Notes under the pieces: generated by a model
Database searches by the model: none
The model's input: the letters and a program-made list of their open reading frames with translations, nothing else
What the model was told of the DNA's origin: nothing
NCBI GenBank assembly: GCA_027067955.1
Contig: JAMOUW010000040.1
Span: 1-37,544, forward strand
Length of the DNA: 37,544 nucleotides
Reading direction: 5' to 3'
Origin: Thermaceae bacterium
GTDB lineage: Bacteria > Deinococcota > Deinococci > Deinococcales > Marinithermaceae
Made by a program: the position numbers and the translations under genes
Shown: piece by piece, positions 1 through 6,701 of the stretch
Layout of the letters: every line of letters starts with the position of its first letter
Position numbering within the stretch: the stretch's first letter is position 1

Positions 1-14
1 GTGTCCCCGGCCAA

Positions 15-33
15 GCGGGTCACTTTGACCCGC
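15..33. repeat. Short hairpin, 8-bp stem
   Basis: The arm GCGGGTCA (15-22) and its exact reverse complement TGACCCGC (26-33) are separated by the loop CTT. No T-tract follows, so it is not an obvious intrinsic terminator. It could be the end of a transcription unit to the left of the window, or part of a small repeat. Confidence 0.4.
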
Positions 34-48
34 GCGAGACCGGGCCTG

Positions 49-67
49 CCCCGGACTTGATCCGGGG
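49..67. repeat. Short hairpin, CCCCGGA/TCCGGGG
   Basis: A 7-bp perfect stem CCCCGGA (49-55), loop CTTGA, TCCGGGG (61-67). The core closely resembles a CCGGACTTGATCCGG-type intergenic hairpin repeat that is common in alphaproteobacterial genomes. Whether it is repeated in this genome cannot be seen from one copy. Confidence 0.35.
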
Positions 68-506
68 GCCCATGCCGCGCCATTACTCCACGGTTGAGTT
101 TGCGACTCCGGCACCAGCCTTCTATCAACCTCATTACTTTATTGACGGCAATGAAATCTCGGCTTACCTGCCAGCATGGACCCCGGGTCTTCTCACCCGC
201 TTCGAGGGTTCGCCCGGGGAAACGCAAACTATACGGCAACCCCCCGAGGTATTAAAAAACGCTAGAGCTTCGTCTCTCCGTCAGGGCCGCGGTCCGGGCC
301 GCTCCCCCAGGTCGCGGCCGGTTTCTAGGGTCCAAAAACTACTTTTCTCTTCAGGGAATGGTTGTAGAGGAGATTGTGCGAGCTGTAAGGTCCGAATGCG
401 CGCAAAAGGAGTCCTGGTGCGGCGTTCTGTGGCTAATGCCGTGCAGTGCTGTTTGTTAGAGCAAGAACTATTGAAAGCAGAAATGACATAAAGCGACTAA
501 AGGTAC

Positions 507-535
507 TAGACAAATAGATTACACGGGTATAAAAT
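507..535 (+). promoter_or_regulatory. Candidate sigma-70 promoter of the 705-2027 module
   Basis: A TAGACA hexamer (507-512) and a TAAAAT hexamer (530-535) are separated by 17 bases, a fair match to the housekeeping -35/-10 consensus. It predicts a start near 542 and a leader of about 160 nt before the gene at 705. This is the only good match I saw in the region. It is a prediction from motif and spacing only. Confidence 0.4.
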
Positions 536-704
536 ATCCCAAAGTTTCTTTGCAATGCAGTCGCCATACCGTCGTGGCGTTGGCAATTGAACATCTGCCC
601 GGGAGGGAACGCTTTGTTGAGCGAAAGGTGGTGGTTTGCCTGGACGCAGTAATGGCTCGACGGCAGTGAAGTTGCGGGGTGTAGTTGCTAGACGGGGGAG
701 GCTG

Positions 705-1190
705 ATGAAAAAGGTCGAGATGGAACGGCTGCTGATGAGGCAGGACCAGCTAAAGGTCATCGCCGAACGGGCCGAGTATTTGAAGGCCAAATACGGGGAG
801 CAGGGAACCACCGGGGGTACGGAGGCCGCGAAGGTGGCGGTGGTCAGGCAGCTTGCCCACGAGCTGCCCCAGACTCCCGAAGAAATAGCGGCCAACGACC
901 ACGATGTGGTGGCGCGTAGCGAGCTTCTGCCGGATCTGACGCAGTTCATTCCCGATTACCGGGAACACGATCCCCATGTTCTTCTACGGACCCTCAGCAA
1001 GAAGTTCCGGACCAAGCCTGCGCCTTCGGAGCTGTTGTTGCTGGAAAACTTGATCAACAAGATAACCTCGACGGGGCAGGTGGACAAGAGCGACGAAAAG
1101 CTGATAGAAGAGGCGATCCAGGTGCTCATGTATGCGGATGAGCCAAATGAGAAGGAGCAGAAGCTTCTCAAGAAAAGGAAGGGGGGGTAG
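705..1190 (+). CDS. Hypothetical helical protein upstream of a crystallin-domain gene
   Basis: I do not recognise this 161-aa protein. It starts with a positively charged amphipathic stretch (MKKVEMERLLMRQDQ), is rich in Glu, Lys and Leu, and looks mostly alpha-helical. It has no signal peptide or membrane segment and ends in a Lys-rich tail (KKRKGG). The ATG at 705 is chosen because GGGGGAGG lies just upstream (694-701); an in-frame TTG at 636 would add 23 residues of Arg/Gly-rich sequence with no ribosome site. The stop TAG (1188-1190) is followed after one codon by the next gene in the same reading frame, and the last codons run through seven consecutive G. Co-transcription with the crystallin-domain gene is very likely, so it may be that protein's partner or chaperone, but that is inference. 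Confidence 0.7.
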   Translation: MKKVEMERLLMRQDQLKVIAERAEYLKAKYGEQGTTGGTEAAKVAVVRQLAHELPQTPEEIAANDHDVVARSELLPDLTQFIPDYREHDPHVLLRTLSKKFRTKPAPSELLLLENLINKITSTGQVDKSDEKLIEEAIQVLMYADEPNEKEQKLLKKRKGG

Positions 1191-1193
1191 TCC

Positions 1194-2027
1194 ATGAGCA
1201 TCTGGACCAGGCTTTACCAGCACACTAACTACCGCGGCCGCTCGTCGTTCGCGAATCTGCATTACACCACGCCGGTAACGACCTATCTCCGTATATCGAA
1301 GTCCTGGCTGGACAGCGCGCACATTCACGACAGGATCTCTTCGCTTCGAATCGGCTGCAGCAACTGGGAGCGCGGCGGCAGGGTCATTCTCTTCCAGCAT
1401 TCTAAGTACCGCGGGCGTTACGCCAAATTCGACGCCGACCCGGGTTCTATAGTGAGCGTTCCGAATCTGGCGGCGGAAAACTTCAACGACATAACCTCGT
1501 CCGTGCTGATCGTGCGCAGGTACCGCCGCGAGATGGGTCCGCTGGCGCTGGGAAGAATGGGCAGTCCGGATCTCAGGACCCAGATCCGAAATCAGGTATC
1601 CGACATTTCGCGCATCAGCATGAGGGGGTCGCCGATAATTACGTGGGACCTGTGGCCGTCATTTTCGCCCTCCCGCAAGTACGTGTATATAAGGGTTCCC
1701 ATCCGTGTCGACGTGCCCCACTGGTTTGACTACGATGCTGAACTGCGTTTCTGGATATATCTGTACGTCGATGGCGATAAACATGTGCGGGGTTTCGTTA
1801 ACTGGTACGGCGCCTGGGTGGAGGGCGGCATCCTGACCGGGAAGATCCTGGACCGCTTGATGAACGAAATCCCCGACCACCTGGGAGAGATGAACAGGAG
1901 CATTAACGACGCTTTGAGCATGCTGGCGGCTTTCGATTTCGTAGGTCTGTATTACCTGCCGGGGACGGCCGGTCATACGGGTAACGTAGACGATGACGTA
2001 TCATTGGTTTTGGTCAAGGAATGGTGA
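1194..2027 (+). CDS. Beta/gamma-crystallin domain protein
   Basis: A 277-aa protein whose first 110 residues form one beta/gamma-crystallin domain made of two Greek-key motifs. The repeats begin LYQHTNYRG (residues 7-15) and LFQHSKYRG (66-74). Each is followed by a copy of the D/N-D/N-x-x-S/T-S calcium-binding signature: HDRISS (45-50, imperfect first position) and NDITSS (98-103, perfect). Microbial members of this family bind Ca2+ and are stabilised by it. Residues ~110-277 are a second domain, rich in aromatic residues and predicted beta strands (about 160-200) followed by helices, which I do not recognise. There is no signal peptide, so secretion by the Sec route is not supported. The start ATG has a strong purine-rich ribosome site (GGAAGGGGGGG) and lies 3 bases after the upstream gene. 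Function is unknown; a structural, stress or Ca2+-responsive role is conjecture. Confidence 0.75.
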   Translation: MSIWTRLYQHTNYRGRSSFANLHYTTPVTTYLRISKSWLDSAHIHDRISSLRIGCSNWERGGRVILFQHSKYRGRYAKFDADPGSIVSVPNLAAENFNDITSSVLIVRRYRREMGPLALGRMGSPDLRTQIRNQVSDISRISMRGSPIITWDLWPSFSPSRKYVYIRVPIRVDVPHWFDYDAELRFWIYLYVDGDKHVRGFVNWYGAWVEGGILTGKILDRLMNEIPDHLGEMNRSINDALSMLAAFDFVGLYYLPGTAGHTGNVDDDVSLVLVKEW

Positions 2028-2111
2028 TTGTCCGGCGGACCCGGATTGCCGGGTATGTTTTCTGGTCGCGTAAGGCCCGTACGGCCTGGACGGCATATTA
2101 GCTGCCAGACG

Positions 2112-2153
2112 CAAGGACGCGGTGCCGCTCCGCGGAGCGGCACCGCGTCCTTG
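2112..2153. terminator. Perfect 42-bp palindrome between convergent genes
   Basis: Positions 2112-2132 and 2133-2153 are exact reverse complements with no spacer (centre CTCCGCGGAG). In RNA this gives a very stable GC-rich hairpin on either strand. It lies between the 3' ends of the crystallin gene (+) and the permease gene (-), so a bidirectional terminator is the simplest reading. No T-tract flanks it on either side, so it is not a classical intrinsic terminator. Confidence 0.6.
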
Positions 2154-2215
2154 GAGTTCCGGTGTGAGCCTGAAATATCGGGAGCCGGACCGGTTCCTTG
2201 CGTGGAAGACGATGC

Positions 2216-3529
2216 TTATTTACCGGCGCCGCGCTCGTGAATTTCGCGCCGGGTGGCCCCGCGATAGACGGCCTCGAAGGCGAGCGCCAGGATGAAGGCC
2301 GCGAGAGTGGCCCAGAAAGCGCTGCGGCTCTGATTCCACTGGTAGGCCTGCAGTACCAGGAATACCACCGCCACCGCCACGAAGGAGAGGAGCACGAACC
2401 AGGGGTTGCCGTCGGCCTGACCGCGCCGGAGCAGGCGGTAATGGGAGGCGATTACGAACAAATAGATCATAATCATTACCGAGCTGGTAATTCCGGCGAT
2501 CCCGGAGAGGTCGAAGGCGAGGGCGAACACCAGCCCCAGCAAGGCCGTGGCGTAGAGGCCTTCGGGGGCGCTGAACCAGGTCTTGCGCTCGAAGATTTTG
2601 GGGAGCTGTCCCTGGCGGGCCAGCGCGTAGGCGATGTTGGCGCCGCCGTAGAGGGTGGCGTTGAGGGCCGAGCTAATGGAGAACAGAGCTCCCAGCGAAA
2701 CGAGTACGTAACCGAAGGAGCCCAGGAAGGGCTTTGCGGCCTCGGCCAGCGCGTACTCCTCGGCTTTTAACAGCTCGGGCAGGGCAAGATTGCCAACCGC
2801 CACCAGGGCCACTGAAACGTAGACGATACTGACTATCAGGATGCTCAGGTAGATGGCTCTGGGGACATTGACCTCGGGATTTTCCAGGTTTTCGGAGGCG
2901 TTGGTGACGAGACCGAAACCCATGTAGGAAAGAAAGAAAATCGCCGCGCCGTAGAGGGTGCCGCGCAGGTGGGCCGGATCGAAGCGAGGGGTTACCCAGT
3001 CGGGGTTTATGGTCCAGATTCCCAGCACCACGAAGGCGCCCAGTACCGAGAGCTTGACCAGGACTATCCAGAACTCGGCCCGACCGACCGCCTTAGAGCC
3101 AAAGAAGTTGAGAGCGGTGAACGCGGCCACCACGGCGGCTTCCGCCAGCGCGTGAACGGGGCCGGTTTGCGGCAGGTGCAGGAGGGGCAGGAGATAACCG
3201 GCGAAGCCCCGGGCGAAAAGGGCGATGGAAACCACGAAGCTGAACCAGAATAGAATTGCCAGGGCGCCGGTAATCAGCGAGTCGCCAACGCCGCGAACGA
3301 TGAACTCTATAGGGCCTGCGTTGGAGACGTAGCGCTTGCCCAGGTGGGCGTAGGAGTAGGCCACGAAGAGGGCCAGCAGGCCGCTGAGGACGAAGACCAG
3401 CGGCAGATTGGGCCCGGCGATCTTGGCTCCCAGACCCAGCATGGTGAAAATGCTGGCGCCGATCATCGTGCCCACGGCCATGGCCACGGCCTCCCAGAGG
3501 CCCATGATGCCGTTTCGAGCCGGTTCCAT
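2216..3529 (-). CDS. APC-family amino acid permease
   Basis: A 437-aa integral membrane protein with about 12 hydrophobic segments, the usual length and topology of amino acid-polyamine-organocation permeases. The first transmembrane helix carries the family motif with glycines around the unwound substrate site (AVGTMIGASIF, residues 18-28), and helix 6 has the FFLSYMGFG stretch followed by ENLENPEVNVPRAI, the typical APC loop. Such proteins import or exchange amino acids or amines; the substrate cannot be told from sequence. The ATG at 3529 sits six bases after a TAGAAT hexamer (3536-3541 on this strand), so a leaderless transcript is likely. The ssrA gene lies upstream on the same strand, but its terminator separates the two. 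Confidence 0.85.
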   Translation of the reverse strand: MEPARNGIMGLWEAVAMAVGTMIGASIFTMLGLGAKIAGPNLPLVFVLSGLLALFVAYSYAHLGKRYVSNAGPIEFIVRGVGDSLITGALAILFWFSFVVSIALFARGFAGYLLPLLHLPQTGPVHALAEAAVVAAFTALNFFGSKAVGRAEFWIVLVKLSVLGAFVVLGIWTINPDWVTPRFDPAHLRGTLYGAAIFFLSYMGFGLVTNASENLENPEVNVPRAIYLSILIVSIVYVSVALVAVGNLALPELLKAEEYALAEAAKPFLGSFGYVLVSLGALFSISSALNATLYGGANIAYALARQGQLPKIFERKTWFSAPEGLYATALLGLVFALAFDLSGIAGITSSVMIMIYLFVIASHYRLLRRGQADGNPWFVLLSFVAVAVVFLVLQAYQWNQSRSAFWATLAAFILALAFEAVYRGATRREIHERGAGK

Positions 3530-3571
3530 ATCCGCATTCTAGGCGCGCGGTGCCGGGCCGCCGGTCCCGAT

Positions 3572-3595
3572 AAAAAAAAGACCCGCCCTGGCGGG
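3572..3595 (-). terminator. Intrinsic terminator of ssrA
   Basis: On the minus strand, CCCGCC-AG-GGCGGG (3595-3582) is followed directly by a run of T (3579-3572). This is a classical rho-independent terminator beginning about 14 bases after the tmRNA 3' end. Confidence 0.8.
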
Positions 3596-3608
3596 CGGGC
3601 CGGCGATC

Positions 3609-3959
3609 TGGTGGAGGCGGCGGGACTCGAACCCGCGTCCGAGAGCCTATCCGGTGGGCGTCTACGAGCGTAGTCCGCGTTTTTGTTCTCGACCCCGCCT
3701 TGGCCCGCGGACGGGCGGGCGGGATCCAGCTCCGTAGATCTTCGCCTCGGGTTACGGAGCCTTACCCTCGGCTAGCCGGCTTTAGTGACGTCCGCTGCCC
3801 GAGCCACCGGCCGGGCTTGACAGGGACGTGGCGGGGTTAAGCCGCCAGAGCGTAGTTATCGTTGCCAGTTATTGGCGTTGCCGGTGTTTTACGAGGCCTC
3901 CGGCACCTCGGCTCGCAGCCTCACCTTCAAGGGCCCCCGTCGAATCCAGGATCGCCCCC
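3609..3959 (-). ncRNA. ssrA: Transfer-messenger RNA (tmRNA)
   Basis: The 351-nt gene encodes the RNA that rescues stalled ribosomes and adds a degradation tag, working with SmpB. On the minus strand the 5' end begins GGGGGCGATCC followed by the conserved GGATTCGACGG. The 3' end has the T-arm GGTTCGAGTCCCGCC and CCTCCACCA with an encoded CCA. GGGGGCG pairs with CGCCTCC to form the seven-base acceptor stem. The tag reading frame ends with codons for NDNYALAA and a TAA stop (3837-3839); YALAA is the usual protease-recognition end. The resume codon is uncertain: GCA (3881-3879) gives ATPITGNDNYALAA, and GGC (3866-3864) gives GNDNYALAA. GC-rich inverted segments in the middle fit the pseudoknots. 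Confidence 0.95.
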
Positions 3960-3989
3960 TTGATACGAGCAACGAACCTACGCAATGTA

Positions 3990-3998
3990 ATTATACCA
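3990..3998 (-). promoter_or_regulatory. Extended -10 promoter of ssrA
   Basis: The minus strand reads TGGTATAAT (3998-3990), a perfect TATAAT with the upstream TG of an extended -10 element. Transcription would begin near 3983, leaving about 24 nt of precursor to be removed before the mature 5' end at 3959. No convincing -35 hexamer is seen, which is common with extended -10 promoters. Confidence 0.7.
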
Positions 3999-4032
3999 CA
4001 TTCATGGCTTTCCCGCACGATTTTACCGGGTC

Positions 4033-4038
4033 TAAAAT
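4033..4038 (+). promoter_or_regulatory. -10 element placing the MBL gene on a leaderless mRNA
   Basis: TAAAAT at 4033-4038 is followed by six bases and then the ATG at 4045, so transcription is predicted to start at or next to the start codon. No Shine-Dalgarno sequence precedes this ATG. The promoter is divergent from that of ssrA, about 38 bases away. Confidence 0.45.
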
Positions 4039-4044
4039 GGCAGG

Positions 4045-5007
4045 ATGGACACCGCTCTGGACGGCCTGCACCCTGTTCCGGTACCGATACCTTACCCGAT
4101 GAAATACGTCAACCTGGTGCTGATAGAGGGGGACGGGATGGTGCTGGTGGACAGCGCCCTGGATCTCCCGGACGCCCGCCGCGCCATCGAGCGCGCGCTG
4201 GCTGCGCGCGGCGCACGGCCGGGCGACCTGGACGCGGTCGTGCTCACCCACCACCACCCCGACCACTACGGTCTGGCGGGCTGGTTTGAACAGCAGGGGG
4301 TGCCGGTGTATATGCTCGATGTCGCCATAGAGCGCGATCACGTTTGGTGGAGTTGCTTCGAGCCCTGGCTCGAGCGGTCCGCGGCGCACTTCCGCAAGCA
4401 CGGCATGCCCGGGGCGTTCGTCGCTGATCTGCGGAAGGTCATGGAGGAAACGCGCAGCCGCATCCGCCCTCCCCGCAACCCCCGGGCGCTCGTGGACGGC
4501 CAGCAGCTCGAGCTCGCCGGGCAGCGCTTCAGCGTCCACTGGACGCCGGGGCACGCTGACGGCCATTTGGTGCTGCTGCGTGACGACGGGGTGCTGATAG
4601 CGGGGGACGCGATTTTGGACCGCATCACCCCCAATGTGGGCAAGTGGGTGGGCAGCCGCCCCGATCCCCTGGGCGACTTCCTGCATTCGTTGAAGAAAAT
4701 CCGCGGTATGGAGCCCCGCGCGGCGCTGGTGGGACACTACGGACCGGTGATCGAAGACGTGGCCGGAAGGTCGCGAGAAATAGAGCGGCATCACGAGGAG
4801 CGCCTGCGTTTGCTGCTGGAAAAGCTGGAGTCCGGCGCGCGCAGCGCCTGGGAGCTTTCGCTGGAGCTATTTCCCCAGCCGGGATTGAGCGCTTCCCAGC
4901 GCCGCTTCGCCTGGGCGGAGACGCTGGCCCACCTGGTCTATCTGGAGTTGCGGGGGCGGGTGCGATCCTCCGGTGAGGATCCCTTGCGTTTTGAATTGGT
5001 AGGGTGA
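4045..5007 (+). CDS. MBL-fold metallo-hydrolase
   Basis: A 320-aa metallo-beta-lactamase-fold hydrolase, probably cytoplasmic because there is no signal peptide. The metal-binding motif HxHxDH is THHHPDHYG with H69, H71, D73 and H74. The second-shell motifs TPGHADGH and GDAIL follow at the expected spacing, and a late GHYGP supplies the last histidine. The C-terminal ~70 residues (rich in Arg, Leu and Glu) look like the winged-helix domain found in LACTB2-type members, which act on phosphodiester or thioester bonds. The exact substrate cannot be deduced. The ATG at 4045 is preferred because the -10 element lies six bases before it. It is followed four bases later by a small membrane protein gene and then an HNH gene on the same strand. 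Confidence 0.85.
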   Translation: MDTALDGLHPVPVPIPYPMKYVNLVLIEGDGMVLVDSALDLPDARRAIERALAARGARPGDLDAVVLTHHHPDHYGLAGWFEQQGVPVYMLDVAIERDHVWWSCFEPWLERSAAHFRKHGMPGAFVADLRKVMEETRSRIRPPRNPRALVDGQQLELAGQRFSVHWTPGHADGHLVLLRDDGVLIAGDAILDRITPNVGKWVGSRPDPLGDFLHSLKKIRGMEPRAALVGHYGPVIEDVAGRSREIERHHEERLRLLLEKLESGARSAWELSLELFPQPGLSASQRRFAWAETLAHLVYLELRGRVRSSGEDPLRFELVG

Positions 5008-5011
5008 ACCC

Positions 5012-5236
5012 ATGGACCCTTTCTTTGCCGGTCTGCTGATGCTGCTTAGTTTCATGCTTGCTTTGCGAGGCTGGCTGGCCGCCAGGCGCTGGGCTGCGGC
5101 GTTCCTGGTTATTCCGGCGCTCTACCTGTTCGTTTCGCACTCCCCCTGGGCGTCGGGCGTGTACCTGCTGGTACTCTTTGCCGGCTGGTGGTACCTGAAG
5201 CGGTTCGAACCACCCCCTTCTTCCGGCGCGAATTAA
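5012..5236 (+). CDS. Small two-helix membrane protein
   Basis: A 74-aa protein I cannot name. It has an N-terminal hydrophobic helix (about residues 4-20), a short Arg-containing loop (LAARRW) and a second hydrophobic stretch (about 27-60, possibly two helices split by SHSPW), ending in a polar Pro/Ser tail. It sits 4 bases after the MBL hydrolase stop and 16 bases before the HNH gene, so the three genes probably share one transcript. GTGA just upstream is a weak ribosome site. Being in a compact gene string on the same strand with no competing frame supports that it is real. Confidence 0.6.
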   Translation: MDPFFAGLLMLLSFMLALRGWLAARRWAAAFLVIPALYLFVSHSPWASGVYLLVLFAGWWYLKRFEPPPSSGAN

Positions 5237-5252
5237 GTAAGATGGACGCAGG

Positions 5253-5786
5253 ATGAACCTGAACGCGCCGCGTATTCTGGTGCTCAACGCCGGCTACGAG
5301 CCGCTGGGGCTCACCACGATTCGGCGCGGTGTCGTTTTGGTGCAAAACGAAACCGCAGACGCGGTCACCCTCAGCCAGCACTTTTTGCGCACCCCCAGCC
5401 GCCGGGTGCCCGTGCCTTCGGTCATCCGCCTGCGCCGCATGATTCGCCGCCCGCTGGGGCGGCTTTCGCTTAATCGCCGCAACGTGCTCCGGCGCGACCT
5501 CTTTACCTGCCAGTACTGCGGACTGAAAAGCTCGAGCCTGACCGTTGACCACGTGGTGCCGAAAAGCCGCGGCGGCCGCGACAGCTGGGAAAACCTGGTG
5601 GCCGCCTGCCATTCCTGCAACACCCGTAAGGGGGACCGCACCCCCGAGGAAGCGGGAATGCCGCTGCGCCGGCGACCCGCCGCCCCCGGTTACCTGGCGT
5701 GGATAACCTTCGAGCTGCGGGAGGTTCCCGAGGAGTGGCTGCCCTTTTTGCCCGTCAGGGGCGGGAGCCGGATCTACGCCGACTGA
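5253..5786 (+). CDS. HNH endonuclease family protein
   Basis: A 177-aa protein with a C-terminal HNH nuclease domain. The zinc knuckle is C86-x-x-C89 (CQYC) with C119-x-x-C122 (CHSC), and the catalytic part is LTVDHVVPKSRGG (D99, H100) followed by WENLV with N114. The N-terminal ~80 residues (RILVLNAGYEPL) are the module that precedes HNH in a widespread family of single-domain bacterial proteins with unclear biological role. These are thought to cut or nick DNA, but most are uncharacterised housekeeping-like genes rather than restriction enzymes or mobile elements. Nothing around it suggests a homing or phage context. Its last 32 bases overlap the 3' end of the convergent EamA gene. Confidence 0.85.
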   Translation: MNLNAPRILVLNAGYEPLGLTTIRRGVVLVQNETADAVTLSQHFLRTPSRRVPVPSVIRLRRMIRRPLGRLSLNRRNVLRRDLFTCQYCGLKSSSLTVDHVVPKSRGGRDSWENLVAACHSCNTRKGDRTPEEAGMPLRRRPAAPGYLAWITFELREVPEEWLPFLPVRGGSRIYAD

Positions 5787-6630
5787 GCGCGGGCTCGAGT
5801 GCAGCCAGAACCACCGCCAGCACCACCAGTGCCGCCCCCAGGTATCCCGTCGCCGAAAACCGCTCGCCCCACCAAATGAACGCCAGCAGCGAGGCCAGCA
5901 CGGGTTCCAGTGTGGCCACCAGCGCCGCGCGGGTCGCGGGCAGGCGCCTCAGGCCCAGACTGTAGAGCCAGTAAGCGAAATAGGTGGAGATGAGCGCGAG
6001 GACGCCCAGAGAGAGCCAGGAGACCGCGTCCTTGGCGGTGAAGCGTACCCAGGGGAGGAGCCCCAGCGCCCCCACTGGAAGCGCGACCGCGAACAGCGCG
6101 GTAGGGGCGAAGCGGTGGAACTGGAGCTTGCCGTATATGTAGTAGATGGCGTAAGTAAGCCCCGAGGCCAGCCCCCAGGCCACGCCCGCAGGCGAAACCC
6201 GGAAACCCCCCTGCGGCCAGGCCAGCAGCAGCACCCCCATCAGGGTGAGCAGAACGAGCCCCACTTGAAAGGTTCCCGCGGGCTGGCGCAGAACCAGCAG
6301 GCTGCCCAGCACCACCCAGGCCGGGGCCGTATAGAGCAGCACCGAGGCAAGCGCCGCGCCCCCGTGGAGCACCGCCAGCTGATAGCTGAGATAGAAGAGC
6401 GCCACCCCCACGAGGCCGAACAGCGCCGCGCCGCCGAGCTCGCTCCTGCGGGGAATATTCTGGCGCAGCGCCAGAGCGTGCCCGGCGAAAAGCGCACCCC
6501 CGATCAGCGCCCGCCAAAACGCCACCTCCACCGGGGCCAGCCCCCTTTCCAGCACGACGCGGGATACGGGGCCGATGAGGGCCCAGCTGGCTGCGGCTAG
6601 CACCATGTATACGTATCCCATTCCCTCCAT
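5755..6630 (-). CDS. EamA/DMT-superfamily transporter
   Basis: A 291-aa membrane protein with ten hydrophobic helices arranged as two similar halves, each an EamA repeat. The first half begins YMVLAAASWALIGPVSRVV with FWRALIGG, and the second half begins VAWGLASGLTYAIYYI. The second repeat contains the characteristic late motif ATLEPVLASLLAFIWWGE followed by GAALVVLAVVLA. Members export or exchange metabolites such as amino acids and related compounds; the substrate is unknown. An alternative in-frame ATG three codons downstream is possible. The stop lies inside the convergent HNH gene. Its 5' end faces the ArsB/NhaD-like gene across 71 bases. Confidence 0.85.
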   Translation of the reverse strand: MEGMGYVYMVLAAASWALIGPVSRVVLERGLAPVEVAFWRALIGGALFAGHALALRQNIPRRSELGGAALFGLVGVALFYLSYQLAVLHGGAALASVLLYTAPAWVVLGSLLVLRQPAGTFQVGLVLLTLMGVLLLAWPQGGFRVSPAGVAWGLASGLTYAIYYIYGKLQFHRFAPTALFAVALPVGALGLLPWVRFTAKDAVSWLSLGVLALISTYFAYWLYSLGLRRLPATRAALVATLEPVLASLLAFIWWGERFSATGYLGAALVVLAVVLAALEPALSRRRSGSRP

Positions 6631-6701
6631 TCTGCACCGTAGCCGTCCAGCGGGTGCGGTTTAAGGGCTTCCGCCCGCCCCGTTCGCACTAGGCTGAAGG
6701 G

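Larger units (their letters stand above)
1..704. other. Intergenic region without a convincing gene
   Basis: About 700 bases with no supportable coding region. An open frame at 57-491 (+) starts at a TTG without ribosome binding site and has low-complexity Arg/Pro/Ser-rich content that matches nothing I know, so I treat it as non-coding. The stretch holds two short hairpins (15-33 and 49-67), several A+T-richer patches unlike the rest of the window (roughly 240-260 and 470-560), and a candidate promoter at 507-535. I found no tRNA, rRNA or recognisable riboswitch. The right-hand part (about 542-704) would be a long 5' leader of the gene at 705 if that promoter is used. Confidence 0.5.

Noticed and set aside
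57-491. 144-aa open frame on the plus strand with a few cysteines
   Set aside because: TTG start without ribosome site, low-complexity Arg/Pro content, no recognisable family, and it runs through two hairpins.
506-949. 147-aa open frame on the minus strand
   Set aside because: Ser-rich antisense shadow of the gene at 705; the plus-strand gene has a ribosome site and a same-frame partner.
5253-5786. HNH gene as part of a mobile intron, restriction or defence system
   Set aside because: No methyltransferase, intron structure, phage gene or other defence gene is adjacent, and the family is common as a stand-alone chromosomal gene.
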